Positions 27,164-36,502 of a DNA stretch of 64,000 bases are shown here, piece after piece. The position numbers and the translations under genes are program-made. The notes under the pieces are model-generated. The model searched no databases, was not told the DNA's origin, and saw nothing but the letters and a program-made list of their open reading frames with translations. Origin of the DNA: Flavobacteriaceae bacterium PS02338. GTDB lineage: Bacteria; Bacteroidota; Bacteroidia; Sphingobacteriales; Sphingobacteriaceae. Within the stretch, counting starts at the first letter, position 1. Every line of letters starts with the position of its first letter. The stretch covers positions 1,054,001 through 1,118,000 of the forward strand of contig JASCOD010000001.1 in assembly GCA_029959615.1 (NCBI GenBank), read 5' to 3'.

Positions 27164-28465
27164 ATGTCGACAATTCATCGCATCGCCAATCGCATCAGAA
27201 ATACTTGGGAATACCTTAGAGGGAGTACTCATAGCTTCTCTCTACAAAGCAGAATTTACCACTCCATATGTTTGGTTACCATGCTGGTCATTTTTTATAA
27301 TATTCCCTTCTCCCTTTTTGTAGGGCTTTATAAAATGGCTCTGCTATCAGTAGCACTATTCCTGCTCCAGCTTTTTTTCTATTACCTTTCTAGATTTAAG
27401 GATAGGCTTTACACGAGCATGATTATCTATTCGGTAATTATCCACGTCTTTTTTGCCATCAATTTTTACCTGTCTTCGGGTATACAGGGTACGGCCATCC
27501 ATTCCTTTACCGTAAGCTATTTCCTCATCATTTCCATTGCCAAAAGGCAGCATTATTGGTACTGGACACTCGGTAACATTGCACTAGTGCTAACGCTCAT
27601 CGTTTACGAATATCATCATCCCGAAATCATCCATTACCGATATAACAGTAGAAGTAGTCAATTCATCGATATTGCCTCCACCTATATGGTTGATCTGCTC
27701 CTGATTTTTGCGGGTCTTACTTATATCATCAATAATTACGATAGGGAGAAAAAAACTGCCCGCCAAAACGAGCTGGCCATGAAACGTCTTAGTGAAGAAA
27801 AAAGTAAACTGATTTCTATCATCTCCCATGATTTTCGTACCCCACTGCGTAATTTTCAGGGCTATCTCAATATCTTAAAGCGAACAGATTTAGACAATGC
27901 TGAAAGAACCCAGCTAGAGGAAGAATTGGCAAGAAGTACCGAAGAAACCCAGCGACTGCTAGATAACCTGCTCTCTTGGACGATGAAGCATATCGACGGT
28001 AGTGCGGGAGAAATACTTTCCATTGGACTAGCCACTTGCTTAAGCGAACCATTGTCGAACTTTAGCCGAGCTGCCTCCTTTAAGGGCGTAGCCTTTATTT
28101 CGAGGCTGCCGCAAGACTTGGTAGTGAAGGTCAATCCATCGCTACTGCAGATGATGCTGCGTAACTTTATAGACAATGCCCTTAAGTTTACGCCACGGGG
28201 CGGCAGTATTACGGTAGATGCCGAGCTGCTAGATCAAGTTTGTTTATTAAGGGTTAAGGATACAGGGAAGGGCATCGCACCTGCAGATTATGAGAGTATA
28301 TTTTCTTTAAATGTACGGTCTAGCTTCGGTACCGATGGAGAAAAAGGAGTGGGGCTTGGCTTGGCACTTTGTAAAGAATTTGCCGATCTGCAAGGTATCG
28401 CTATCAGTTTCGAAAGCCAGTTGGGGCAGGGCACTACTTTCAGCTTGGCTATTCCTGTGGCATAA
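27164..28465 (+). CDS. Sensor histidine kinase with six or seven membrane helices
   Basis: 433 residues from the ATG at 27164. Residues ~35-190 contain six or seven hydrophobic helices and no recognised periplasmic sensor domain, so the signal is probably sensed in or near the membrane. A short coiled linker (REKKTARQNELAMKRLSEEK) leads to the H-box IISHDFRTPLRNF, the N-box NFIDNALKF, DTGKGI and GVGLGLALCKE. All catalytic parts are intact. The partner is probably the divergent NarL-type regulator. Confidence 0.9.
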   Translation: MSTIHRIANRIRNTWEYLRGSTHSFSLQSRIYHSICLVTMLVIFYNIPFSLFVGLYKMALLSVALFLLQLFFYYLSRFKDRLYTSMIIYSVIIHVFFAINFYLSSGIQGTAIHSFTVSYFLIISIAKRQHYWYWTLGNIALVLTLIVYEYHHPEIIHYRYNSRSSQFIDIASTYMVDLLLIFAGLTYIINNYDREKKTARQNELAMKRLSEEKSKLISIISHDFRTPLRNFQGYLNILKRTDLDNAERTQLEEELARSTEETQRLLDNLLSWTMKHIDGSAGEILSIGLATCLSEPLSNFSRAASFKGVAFISRLPQDLVVKVNPSLLQMMLRNFIDNALKFTPRGGSITVDAELLDQVCLLRVKDTGKGIAPADYESIFSLNVRSSFGTDGEKGVGLGLALCKEFADLQGIAISFESQLGQGTTFSLAIPVA

Positions 28466-28628
28466 TACTTTCTTTTACTTGATGTAAATGTGTCTCAATA
28501 TGGCTGTGCTCTTTCTTTATTGGTTTTGTCGGAATATTTAGCAGAGTTGCGGCGAAGTGTCTTGGAACTTTCTAGTTTAAAGAAAAATAGCATAACAACA
28601 TATGACTCCTTGCGGACTATAAATGAAA

Positions 28629-28673
28629 TAGCCACAGATGCACAGATCAATTTAATCTGTGTATCTGTGGCTA
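28629..28673. repeat. Dispersed palindrome (AGCCACAGATG type), copy 1
   Basis: 19-base arms starting TAGCCACAGATGCACAGAT pair with 28655-28673 with one mismatch over a 7-base loop. A second copy lies at 46872-46922 inside the nuo operon. This copy sits between the convergent ends of the kinase gene and metK and may also serve as a terminator for one of them. Confidence 0.8.
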
Positions 28674-28699
28674 AAAAGACAACCACTAGGGCTAAAAAA

Positions 28700-29986
28700 T
28701 TATAATCCGAAAGCGGCTTTTACTTGATCAACATAGTCTAGTTTTTCCCATGTAAATAAGTCAACAGTAACTGTTTTTTCTTCGCCGTTTGGAGATTTGA
28801 ACGATTTGGTCACTGTTTCTGCTTTACGACCCATGTGCCCATAAGCAGCAGTTTCACTATAAATTGGATTTCTTAATTTCAAGCGTTGCTCAATAAAATA
28901 AGGACGCATATCGAAAATGCCTTCTACCTTTTTGCTGATTTCTCCATCAGTTAAGTCCACTTTTGAAGTACCGTAAGTTACAACATTGATTGAAGTTGGT
29001 TTCGCCACCCCAATTGCATAAGAAACTTGTACTAAAACTTCATCTGCTAAACCCGCTGCAACTAAGTTTTTAGCAATATGACGGGTAGCATAAGCTGCAC
29101 TTCTGTCTACTTTACTTGGATCTTTTCCAGAGAAAGCACCACCACCGTGAGCACCTTTACCACCATAAGTATCTACAATGATTTTTCTGCCAGTTAAGCC
29201 AGTATCACCGTGTGGACCACCTATAACAAATACTCCAGTTGGATTAATGTGATAAGTAATATCATCATTAAATAAGTGAGCATATTGCGGATATTTAGCT
29301 TTAACTCTAGGAATTAAAATCGAAATCAGGTCACTTTTGATTTTAACCAACATTTCAACATTTGCTGCATCTTTATCTGCTCTAGAATCAGATTTAGCTT
29401 TAACAAAGTCATCATGCTGTGTAGAAATTACAATGGCATCAATTCTTTGGGGCTGATTGTCGTCAGAATATTCTAAAGTTACTTGAGATTTGGCATCTGG
29501 ACGCAAGTAAGTAATCTCAGCATTTTCTCTTCTTAAAACAGCTAGTTCTCTTAATAAAGCATGAGATAGGTCAAGCGCCAAAGGCATGTAATTTTCAGTC
29601 TCGTTAGTTGCATAACCAAACATCATTCCCTGGTCTCCAGCACCCTGCTCTTCTTTAGTAGTTCTATCTACACCTTGATTAATGTCTTGAGATTGCTCAT
29701 GGATGGCCGAAAGCACACCACAAGAGTTAGCTTCAAACATGTATTCGCTTTTGGTGTAGCCAATTTTCTTAATTACATCCCTAGCAATTTGCTGAACGTC
29801 CAAATAGGTTTTAGACTTTACCTCTCCCGCTAAAATAACCTGACCGGTAGTTACCAATGTTTCACAAGCTACCTTAGATTCTGGATCAAATGCTAAAAAG
29901 TTATCGATTAAAGCATCCGAAATTTGGTCAGCGATTTTATCTGGATGACCTTCAGATACCGATTCTGATGTAAATAAATACGACAT
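28700..29986 (-). CDS. metK: S-adenosylmethionine synthetase
   Basis: 428 residues. It makes S-adenosylmethionine from methionine and ATP in the cytoplasm. Family motifs are present throughout: [23 protein letters not shown]-binding [25 protein letters not shown] and the lid sequence [19 protein letters not shown]. An insertion around residues 170-260 relative to short forms is normal for Bacteroidota. The leader of ~155 nt holds a probable SAM-II riboswitch and a good promoter, so the product should repress its own synthesis. Confidence 0.97.
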   Translation of the reverse strand: MSYLFTSESVSEGHPDKIADQISDALIDNFLAFDPESKVACETLVTTGQVILAGEVKSKTYLDVQQIARDVIKKIGYTKSEYMFEANSCGVLSAIHEQSQDINQGVDRTTKEEQGAGDQGMMFGYATNETENYMPLALDLSHALLRELAVLRRENAEITYLRPDAKSQVTLEYSDDNQPQRIDAIVISTQHDDFVKAKSDSRADKDAANVEMLVKIKSDLISILIPRVKAKYPQYAHLFNDDITYHINPTGVFVIGGPHGDTGLTGRKIIVDTYGGKGAHGGGAFSGKDPSKVDRSAAYATRHIAKNLVAAGLADEVLVQVSYAIGVAKPTSINVVTYGTSKVDLTDGEISKKVEGIFDMRPYFIEQRLKLRNPIYSETAAYGHMGRKAETVTKSFKSPNGEEKTVTVDLFTWEKLDYVDQVKAAFGL

Positions 29987-30072
29987 TTTAATTTTTTATT
30001 AAAATAAACAAAGCAATAAAAGTTAAAATGGCAATGATCCTTTACAGGCTGTAAATAGAAGTGTAGAAATAA

Positions 30073-30139
30073 ATTAGCACTTTTTTTTACGTGGTTGCAA
30101 TCAGTACCGATTAATCGGAATTAGCAAATCAATCCACTC
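30073..30139 (-). promoter_or_regulatory. Probable SAM-II (SAM-alpha) riboswitch upstream of metK
   Basis: On the minus strand the leader reads GUGG at 30137-30134, then UUGAUUUG, then GAUUGCAACCACGU, then an A-run, then GUGCUAAU. This follows the order I remember for SAM-II: P1 (GUGG with CCAC), loop L1 UGAUUUG, the UUGCA strand, the A-rich loop, and a closing GCUAA that pairs back with UUGCA around one bulged U to give the H-type pseudoknot. A CCGAUUAAUCGG hairpin is inserted between L1 and the UUGCA strand. It begins at about the predicted transcription start and precedes the enzyme that makes SAM. Confidence 0.75.
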
Positions 30140-30147
30140 TAACGTCG

Positions 30148-30179
30148 CAAAACTACTACAATAAATTTTAATACTCAAA
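30148..30179 (-). promoter_or_regulatory. metK promoter (Bacteroidota type)
   Basis: On the minus strand TTTG (30179-30176), 20 bases, then TAGTTTTG (30155-30148) matches the TTTG/TAnnTTTG consensus. Transcription should start near 30141, directly in front of the SAM-II-like element. Confidence 0.6.
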
Positions 30180-30210
30180 AATTATCGATTATTTTGTGTG
30201 CTAATTATTT

Positions 30211-31098
30211 ATGTCGGGAAACAAGTCAAATATCTTCTTTATTATCAACCCAATTTCTGGTGGAAAAAAGAAATCGAGTTTGCCATCTTTGATAGATCAG
30301 CATCTTGATAAGGAGAAATTTGCGCCGATATACGCATTTACGGAGTACGTTGGCCATGCCACAGAATTAGCTGAAGAGGCTGAGAAAAAAAACTACGATA
30401 TTATTGTTGCTGTTGGTGGCGATGGTACGATCAATGAAGTGGCGAGTAAATTGGTGCATAGCGATAAAGTTCTAGCGATTATACCTTTCGGCTCGGGTAA
30501 TGGCTTAGCTAGGTTTCTAAATATTCCTCTCGGCTCTAAAAAGGCTATCGATTTAATTAATAATGGCAAAGTTCAGCTCATAGATACCGCAGAACTTAAC
30601 GGAAAGAAATTTTTCAATATGGCAGGAATGGGCTTTGATGCTCATTTGAGTGCTGTTTTTGCAGGTAACAAGAAAAGAGGTTTGAAAAGCTATGTAGAAT
30701 TGGGTTTTAAGGAAATTACCACCTATAAAGCGCAACCTTACCATATAGAAATAGATGGCATTACGTATGATAATGATGCTTTCGCAATCAGCATAGCCAA
30801 TTCTTCACAATATGGCAATAACGTTTACATTTCTCCCAAATCTTCCTTAACCGACGGTTATTTAGATGTTTGCATTATACATCCAATCTCTTTGGTAAAG
30901 CTTCCGGTTTTAGCTTTTCAAATGATTACTGCAAAGACACATCAATCTAGCTTGGTGAAAATTATTCGTGGAAAGCATATTAAAATACGAAGGGATGCGC
31001 CAGATGCAGTGCACCTAGATGGAGAGCCTTTACAATTGGGCGAAGAACTGGAAATAAAAATAGTTCCAGGATCGTTAAAGATATTAACTAATTCCTAG
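30211..31098 (+). CDS. YegS/BmrU-type lipid (diacylglycerol-like) kinase
   Basis: 295 residues. The catalytic fold shows NPISGGKKK near the N-terminus, the nucleotide-binding VAVGGDGTINEVASKL and PFGSGNGLARFL, and a C-terminal beta domain (DGYLDVCIIHP, DGEPLQLG). The family phosphorylates diacylglycerol, sphingoid or related lipids at the inner membrane; which lipid cannot be told from sequence. It diverges from metK and is followed 45 bp later by the SUI1-like gene. Confidence 0.88.
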   Translation: MSGNKSNIFFIINPISGGKKKSSLPSLIDQHLDKEKFAPIYAFTEYVGHATELAEEAEKKNYDIIVAVGGDGTINEVASKLVHSDKVLAIIPFGSGNGLARFLNIPLGSKKAIDLINNGKVQLIDTAELNGKKFFNMAGMGFDAHLSAVFAGNKKRGLKSYVELGFKEITTYKAQPYHIEIDGITYDNDAFAISIANSSQYGNNVYISPKSSLTDGYLDVCIIHPISLVKLPVLAFQMITAKTHQSSLVKIIRGKHIKIRRDAPDAVHLDGEPLQLGEELEIKIVPGSLKILTNS

Positions 31099-31143
31099 CC
31101 ACTAATCACTAACAACTAGTCCCTTACACCTGATCCCTAAAAT

Positions 31144-31500
31144 ATGAGTAAGCAAAAGAAAAATACATTTAACGATTTTGGCGGAATCATGTTCTCTACA
31201 GATCCAGATTTTGTTTATGAAAGTAACGAAGAGGGAGCGCAGGAAACTTTACCCAATGCTCAACAAGACTTGAGAGTGATGTTGGACCGTAAAAATAGAG
31301 GGGGAAAAACAGTGACCTTGATCACAGGTTTTGTAGGCGCTGAAACAGATCTGGAGAAATTAACCAAAATACTGAAAACGAAATGTGGGGTAGGTGGAAG
31401 CGCTAAAGATGGAGAAATTATTCTTCAGGGAGATTTCAAAGAAAAGGCCTTTTTATTTCTTCAAAAAGAAGGTTATAAAGTGAAGAAGTCTGGAGGTTGA
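31144..31500 (+). CDS. SUI1/eIF1-like translation factor (YciH type)
   Basis: 118 residues. A ~45-residue flexible N-terminus is followed by the SUI1 fold: DRKNRGGKTVTLITGF, LTKILKTKCGVGGSAKDGEIILQGDF and a final FLQKEGYKVKKSGG. The family is the bacterial relative of eukaryotic eIF1 and may influence start-codon choice or translation under stress; its role in bacteria is poorly defined. The 45-bp spacer upstream is a degenerate micro-repeat (ACTAATCACTAAC-like). Confidence 0.9.
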   Translation: MSKQKKNTFNDFGGIMFSTDPDFVYESNEEGAQETLPNAQQDLRVMLDRKNRGGKTVTLITGFVGAETDLEKLTKILKTKCGVGGSAKDGEIILQGDFKEKAFLFLQKEGYKVKKSGG

Positions 31501-31606
31501 TTTTTGTTTTTAAATACCTGTTTATTAGGTGTTTGTTTGTTAGTGTAATTGCCACAATAAGTAAAAATTTTCTTTAGAGTTATAGTTTTTTGGATAAATA
31601 TCTCCT

Positions 31607-31614
31607 TAGCTTTG
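31607..31614 (+). promoter_or_regulatory. Possible -7 element of the pckA promoter
   Basis: TAGCTTTG matches TAnnTTTG and sits 22 bases before the pckA start. A TTTG lies upstream but only ~14 bases away, shorter than the usual 18-21, so the call is weak. Confidence 0.3.
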
Positions 31615-31635
31615 GGCCATATTTAAACCAAAAAT

Positions 31636-33240
31636 ATGACCAAATATAGTATCCAAAAACCTCAGTTAGATTATCTCGGGTTGGCTGAACTGAAATTCAA
31701 ATACCAGTTAAGTATCCCCGAATTGGTTGAAGAAGCCATCAAAAACGGAGAAGGCACATTAGCCGATTCTGGCGCACTAGCTATTGATACCGGAAAATTT
31801 AAAGGCCGTTCTCCCAAAGACAGGTTTATTGTTGCCGATGAAGTAACCAATGAAACCGTTTGGTGGGGAGATATCAATATTAAAATAAGCGCTCAGCATT
31901 TTGAGGTTCTCTATCAAAAAATGCAAGCTTACTTAAAAGATAAAGAGGTTTACATAAGAGATGCCTATGCTTGTGCCAATAAAAACTATAGTACTAGCAT
32001 TAGAGTAATTACTGAACATGCTTTTCAAAATATATTCGCTAACAATCTATTTCTAAGGTATGGAGACGAGGAACTGCCCACGCAACCAGAATGGACAATC
32101 ATCGCAATTCCTTCATTTTTGGCTGATCCAGAAACAGATGGCACAAGGCAGGAAAACTTCTCTATTTTAAATTTCTCGAAGAAAATTATCCTAATAGGAG
32201 GAACTGCTTACACGGGAGAGATTAAAAAAGGAATTTTCTCTGTACTTAACTTTGTTTTGCCCAAAGAAAGCAATACATTATCTATGCACTGCTCGGCTAA
32301 TGTAGGCAAGGATGGAGATTCTGCTGTGTTTTTCGGATTGTCTGGCACAGGAAAAACAACTTTGTCTGCTGATCCTAATAGAGCTTTAGTCGGTGATGAT
32401 GAACATGGCTGGGGCGAAGGGACGATCTTTAATTTTGAAGGTGGTTGCTACGCAAAGTGTGTAGATTTGACGGCAGAAAAAGAACCTCAAATTTTTAATG
32501 CCATTAAATTCGGATCGCTTTTGGAAAACATCAATTATTTTCCCGGTACGAGAAATGTAGATTTTGCCAATATCGAAAAAACGGAAAATACCCGTGTAGC
32601 TTATCCATTAGACTATATAGCTAATGCGATGGAACCTTCGGTAGCGCCTGTTCCTAAAAATATTTTCTTTTTAACAGCAGATGCTTTTGGAGTTTTGCCG
32701 CCAATCTCCAAGTTAACTTCTGGTCAGGCAATGTTTCATTTTATATCTGGCTATACAGCTAAAGTTGCAGGTACAGAAACAGGCGTGACCGAGCCTCAGT
32801 TGACATTTTCTGCTTGTTTTGGTAAAGCTTTTTTGCCACTACATCCAACAGCATATGCCAAATTACTTGGCGAAAAAATGAAAAAACATCAGGTAAATGT
32901 ATGGTTGGTCAACACCGGATGGAGTGGAGGACCTTATGGTGTTGGTAGCAGAATGAAATTATCTTACACTAGGGCGATGATCACGGCGGCACTAAATGGC
33001 GAGCTAGAAAGTGCAGAATTTATTAAACATCCAGTTTTTGGTCTGGCAATGCCTGTAAATTGCGCTAATGTTCCATCGGAGGTTTTAAACCCAAGAAACA
33101 CCTGGAGTGATGTAAGTAGCTATGACCTAAAGGCAAATGAACTCGCACAGGCGTTTTTAAATAACTTTAAAGAGTTTGACGAGTTTGCGGACGAAGAAAT
33201 CAAAAAAGGCATGCCCAAGCTTGTCGAAATTGTGATCTAA
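31636..33240 (+). CDS. pckA: Phosphoenolpyruvate carboxykinase (ATP)
   Basis: 534 residues, the normal length. It converts oxaloacetate and ATP to phosphoenolpyruvate and CO2, the first committed step of gluconeogenesis. Signatures: RSPKDRF, the kinase P-loop GLSGTGKTTLSADP, the metal site GDDEHGWGEGTIFNFEGGCYAK and the late NTGWSGGPYGVGSRM. The gene is monocistronic, with a strong terminator after it. Confidence 0.97.
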   Translation: MTKYSIQKPQLDYLGLAELKFKYQLSIPELVEEAIKNGEGTLADSGALAIDTGKFKGRSPKDRFIVADEVTNETVWWGDINIKISAQHFEVLYQKMQAYLKDKEVYIRDAYACANKNYSTSIRVITEHAFQNIFANNLFLRYGDEELPTQPEWTIIAIPSFLADPETDGTRQENFSILNFSKKIILIGGTAYTGEIKKGIFSVLNFVLPKESNTLSMHCSANVGKDGDSAVFFGLSGTGKTTLSADPNRALVGDDEHGWGEGTIFNFEGGCYAKCVDLTAEKEPQIFNAIKFGSLLENINYFPGTRNVDFANIEKTENTRVAYPLDYIANAMEPSVAPVPKNIFFLTADAFGVLPPISKLTSGQAMFHFISGYTAKVAGTETGVTEPQLTFSACFGKAFLPLHPTAYAKLLGEKMKKHQVNVWLVNTGWSGGPYGVGSRMKLSYTRAMITAALNGELESAEFIKHPVFGLAMPVNCANVPSEVLNPRNTWSDVSSYDLKANELAQAFLNNFKEFDEFADEEIKKGMPKLVEIVI

Positions 33241-33295
33241 CGCTTTTTTTCGTTCAAAAATTTGCTTTTAATTAAATTTTTAGTTTTAATTGCGT

Positions 33296-33324
33296 AAAGA
33301 TTGTCTGAGAGGCAATCTTTTTTA
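33296..33324 (+). terminator. Rho-independent terminator of pckA
   Basis: Arms AAAGATTG (33296-33303) and CAATCTTT (33313-33320), loop TCTGAGAGG, followed by further T residues (TTTTTTA overall). Confidence 0.75.
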
Positions 33325-33382
33325 GTTATGCACTTTTGTGAAGTAGCTTAAGTAACGAATTAATTGTGTAATGAATATTTAA

Positions 33383-33412
33383 TTTGTAATTTAAATCAAA
33401 ATTATAAATTTG
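33383..33412 (+). promoter_or_regulatory. Promoter of the exbB-tonB cluster
   Basis: TTTG (33383-33386), 18 bases, then TAAATTTG (33405-33412): a near-perfect Bacteroidota promoter. Transcription should begin near 33419, giving a ~90-base leader before exbB. Confidence 0.65.
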
Positions 33413-33508
33413 CTTCCGCAACAATTCGGTCTAGGCTGCGTTGAGTGTATTAACTTATATTTATTTAGAAATTTAAAAAACAAGTACTAAAACTAAAAAT
33501 TAAAAAAA

Positions 33509-34393
33509 ATGGCAAACGCACCAAAACCTACACCGGCTAAAAAAGAGAGCAGCGCTACCGCATCTAACTTATTTGCTACCCTAGTTATTCCAATCTGTAT
33601 TCTTATCGGAGTAGCGCTTTTTATCTTTGTATTAGGTAAACCATCTAACTTTAACGTTCCAGAAGAAGTTGCTAAAGCAAACAGTTCTCTATCTTTAGCT
33701 TTTTATAATGACGACACTCACGCTTATCTTCCTCACCCAGGTAACTATGGTGGTATGGCTTACAAAGGTGGTTTCATCGTGCCTATCCTAATGGGTATGC
33801 TTTTAATGGTATTTGTATTCTCTATTGAGCGTTTTATCGTTATTGGTAAAGCTACTGGTAAAGGAAGCTTAGAAGCATTTATTAAAAAAATTCAATCGTT
33901 GTTAGGTGCTGGAAATATCCAAGCTGCAATTGCAGAGTGTGATAAACAACAAGGTTCTGTAGCTAACGTAATTAAATCAGGTCTTAAAAAATATAGCGAA
34001 GTTGAGGTTGACTCTAACTTAGATGTTGAGCAATCAGTAGTAGCTATCCAAAAAGATATCGAAGAAGCAACAGCATTAGAAATGCCAATGTTAGAGCAAA
34101 ACTTAACTATCGTTGCTACATTAGTATCAGTTGGTACATTAATGGGTCTATTAGGTACAGTAACTGGTATGATCAAGGCCTTCGGTGGTTTAGCTAATTC
34201 AGGTGCTCCAGATCAAGCAGCGTTAGCAACAGGTATCTCTGAGGCGCTTATCAATACTGCAACTGGTATCGGTACTTCAACTTTAGCGATCATCATGTAC
34301 AACATCCTTACTTCTAAAATTGATAAATTAACTTATGCTATTGATGAAGCTGGTTTCAGCATCATCCAAACTTACGCAAGTACACATAAATAA
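33509..34393 (+). CDS. exbB: ExbB/TolQ/MotA proton channel protein
   Basis: 294 residues. One membrane helix lies near 22-45 (LFATLVIPICILIGVALFIFVLG), one near 90-112 (FIVPILMGMLLMVFVFSIERFIVIG), and two more in the C-terminal family block (LTIVATLVSVGTLMGLLGTVTGMIKAF and ALINTATGIGTSTLAIIMYN). The ExbB pentamer with ExbD passes protons to power TonB. It heads the exbB-exbD-exbD-tonB cluster and has the best promoter in the window. A short imperfect hairpin (CCGGCTTT/AAAACCGG) lies in the 85-bp gap before exbD and may lower downstream expression. Confidence 0.93.
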   Translation: MANAPKPTPAKKESSATASNLFATLVIPICILIGVALFIFVLGKPSNFNVPEEVAKANSSLSLAFYNDDTHAYLPHPGNYGGMAYKGGFIVPILMGMLLMVFVFSIERFIVIGKATGKGSLEAFIKKIQSLLGAGNIQAAIAECDKQQGSVANVIKSGLKKYSEVEVDSNLDVEQSVVAIQKDIEEATALEMPMLEQNLTIVATLVSVGTLMGLLGTVTGMIKAFGGLANSGAPDQAALATGISEALINTATGIGTSTLAIIMYNILTSKIDKLTYAIDEAGFSIIQTYASTHK

Positions 34394-34478
34394 GATTATT
34401 TGTATTTTTCTTTTGCCGGCTTTATGGAAAACCGGAAGTAATAGCATCATTAGTTAAAATATTAATAATTTTTAGATT

Positions 34479-35096
34479 ATGGGTAGAGCAAAAGTTCCTA
34501 GAAAGAGTACCTCGATTGATATGACCGCCATGTGCGACGTATCCTTCCTGTTACTTACTTTCTTTATCTTAACCGCGACCGCTCGTCAACCAGATCCGCT
34601 AGAGATTACTACACCTTCTTCTTCTGTGCAGTTTAAAATGCCAGACAAAGACATCTCTATTGTGAGCATTGGTAAAGGAAAAGTTTTCCTAGAGATCATT
34701 GGTCAAGATGTAAAGAAAGCAACACTTGCGAGAATGGGTAACATTTATGGTCAAACTTTTACCGAAGAAGAGGCTAAGAAATTTGCAGTAGTATCTGCAT
34801 TTGGCGTGCCAATGGGTAATATGAAACAGTTTTTGGCCATGAACGGTGAGCAACGCACAAAGTCTGGTATCCAATCGGGTATTCCAACAGATTCAACAAC
34901 TACTAATGAGTTGTTCAACTGGATCAAAGAAGCTCGTTTCGCGACATCAGAATTACATGGTATTGATATGCGTTTGAGTATTAAAGGTAATGCCGACGAA
35001 GAGTATCCTACTGTGAGAAAAGTGATTGACTTGCTTCAAAAGCAAAAAATTAACAAATTTAGTTTAATTACATCGTCTGAAGGCGGTGCACAATAG
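34479..35096 (+). CDS. exbD: ExbD/TolR-family protein, first copy
   Basis: 205 residues. The N-terminal basic stretch and single membrane helix read SIDMTAMCDVSFLLLTFFIL with the conserved Asp. The periplasmic domain is longer than usual (residues ~45-200) and ends in a beta-alpha ExbD unit (YPTVRKVIDLLQKQKINKFSLI). Two different ExbD copies side by side are typical of Bacteroidota, and both are thought to join the ExbB channel. The second copy starts 10 bp after this stop. Confidence 0.92.
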   Translation: MGRAKVPRKSTSIDMTAMCDVSFLLLTFFILTATARQPDPLEITTPSSSVQFKMPDKDISIVSIGKGKVFLEIIGQDVKKATLARMGNIYGQTFTEEEAKKFAVVSAFGVPMGNMKQFLAMNGEQRTKSGIQSGIPTDSTTTNELFNWIKEARFATSELHGIDMRLSIKGNADEEYPTVRKVIDLLQKQKINKFSLITSSEGGAQ

Positions 35097-35106
35097 AAAT
35101 TAAGCA

Positions 35107-35652
35107 ATGGCAGAATTAGATACCTCCAGCGGGGGCGGTGGCAAAGGTGGGAAGGTAAGGAGTAAAAAGCAATCTACTAAGGTCGATTTGACTGCGATGG
35201 TGGATTTGGCTTTCCTTTTGATTACCTTCTTCATGTTAACCACATCCTTGTCAAAACCTCAGGCAATGGATATTGCAAAGCCTGATAAGGATTCAAAAGA
35301 TGAAAACAGGCTAGAGCTTAGAGAGTCGCAAACCATGACTATTTTATTAGGCAAAAACGATAGAATTGCTTGGTATATGGGAGAGGCTGGAAAATCGGCT
35401 CCAACAATTGAGGGTTTTAATGATATTAGAGCTTCGTTGTTGAAGAATAAAGATCAAGTAAAGAAATCATCAGGCAGAGATATTGTAATTATTGTGAAGC
35501 CTACTGATGGCGCTAAGTATAAAAACTTTGTAGACATCATGGACGAAATCAATATTACTAAAACCAATATCAACGCACCAGCAGTTGATGATGATCCTGC
35601 GCATCTTTTGGATAGCGAAAGAGATTTTATGAAATCCAAAGGGATTTTATAG
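35107..35652 (+). CDS. exbD: ExbD/TolR-family protein, second copy
   Basis: 181 residues. A glycine-rich N-terminus (SSGGGGKGGKVRSKK) leads to the helix VDLTAMVDLAFLLITFFML. The periplasmic domain ends LLDSERDFMKSKGIL. It is much closer to the lone ExbD at 25581 than to its neighbour, showing that the lone gene arose by duplication of this one. It is co-transcribed with exbB, the first exbD and tonB. Confidence 0.93.
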   Translation: MAELDTSSGGGGKGGKVRSKKQSTKVDLTAMVDLAFLLITFFMLTTSLSKPQAMDIAKPDKDSKDENRLELRESQTMTILLGKNDRIAWYMGEAGKSAPTIEGFNDIRASLLKNKDQVKKSSGRDIVIIVKPTDGAKYKNFVDIMDEINITKTNINAPAVDDDPAHLLDSERDFMKSKGIL

Positions 35653-35680
35653 TGAGTAATAACAAATAAAAAATTAAGCA

Positions 35681-36496
35681 ATGTCTAAAATAGATTTATT
35701 TAATAAGGAATGGATCGACGTTGTATTCGCTAAGAAGAATAAAGCTTATGGAGCTTACGAGCTTCGTCAGACTAATGCTTCGAATACAGCTAAGTCGCTG
35801 TTTATTGCTTCGGCAATATTCATCTTCCTTTTCCTTGCTCCAAGGCTATATGCTTTGTTGAAAGGACTGGCTCCAGAACCGCCAGTGGAAGAGGTAAAGG
35901 AAGTAATTATGCAGCCACCTCCGCCAATTAATCCAGAGGTAAAAACTCCGCCGCCGGTAGAGCCACCTCCACCTAAGCAAGATCAGGTGAAGTTCCCTCC
36001 TCCTATTGTAAAACCGGATAACGAAGTGCGTGACGAAAAACCGCCTACCGTTGAGGATTTGAAAAAAGCAGATCCAGGACAAAAAACAATGGAAGGTGAC
36101 CCAACTGCAGAAGTAGTACAAATTACTGCTGCTGGTGAAGGGCCGAAACAAGCGGTGGTTGTAGAAGATAATACCGTATATAGCTTTGTGAGTATGGAGA
36201 ATCCTCCAATGTTCCCAGGTGGTATCGAAAAATTCTATGCTTTCTTGAGTAATAACATCAAGTATCCGCCAATGGCTGCAGAGAACAATATCCAAGGAAA
36301 CGTGTTTGTTTCGTTTACCGTAGAAAAAGACGGTACGTTAACAGATATCAAAATTGATAGAAAACTTGGATATGGTACGGATGAAGAAGCTGTTCGTGTA
36401 TTGAAACTGAGCAGACGTTGGAATCCTGGTATGCAAAACGGTAAACCGGTACGTGTTAAGTATAATATCCCAATTAAATTTAGCTTACAACAATAG
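35681..36496 (+). CDS. tonB: TonB energy transducer
   Basis: 271 residues. A short cytoplasmic N-terminus with EWIDVVFAKKNKAYGAYELR is followed by a membrane helix near 36-57 (SLFIASAIFIFLFLAPRLYALL). Next comes a proline-rich periplasm-spanning arm (~65-125; PPPPINPEVKTPPPVEPPPP) and a C-terminal TonB domain (GGIEKFYAFLSNNIKYPPMA, GNVFVSFTVEKDGTLTDIKI, NGKPVRVKYNIPIKF). It carries energy from ExbB/ExbD to outer-membrane receptors such as SusC-type transporters. Confidence 0.95.
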   Translation: MSKIDLFNKEWIDVVFAKKNKAYGAYELRQTNASNTAKSLFIASAIFIFLFLAPRLYALLKGLAPEPPVEEVKEVIMQPPPPINPEVKTPPPVEPPPPKQDQVKFPPPIVKPDNEVRDEKPPTVEDLKKADPGQKTMEGDPTAEVVQITAAGEGPKQAVVVEDNTVYSFVSMENPPMFPGGIEKFYAFLSNNIKYPPMAAENNIQGNVFVSFTVEKDGTLTDIKIDRKLGYGTDEEAVRVLKLSRRWNPGMQNGKPVRVKYNIPIKFSLQQ

Positions 36497-36502
36497 TAAA
36501 GC

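Noticed and set aside
35846..36295. 149-codon minus-strand frame
   Set aside because: It is a shadow of tonB; its Trp/Arg/Leu-rich text is produced by the proline codons of the TonB arm read in reverse.
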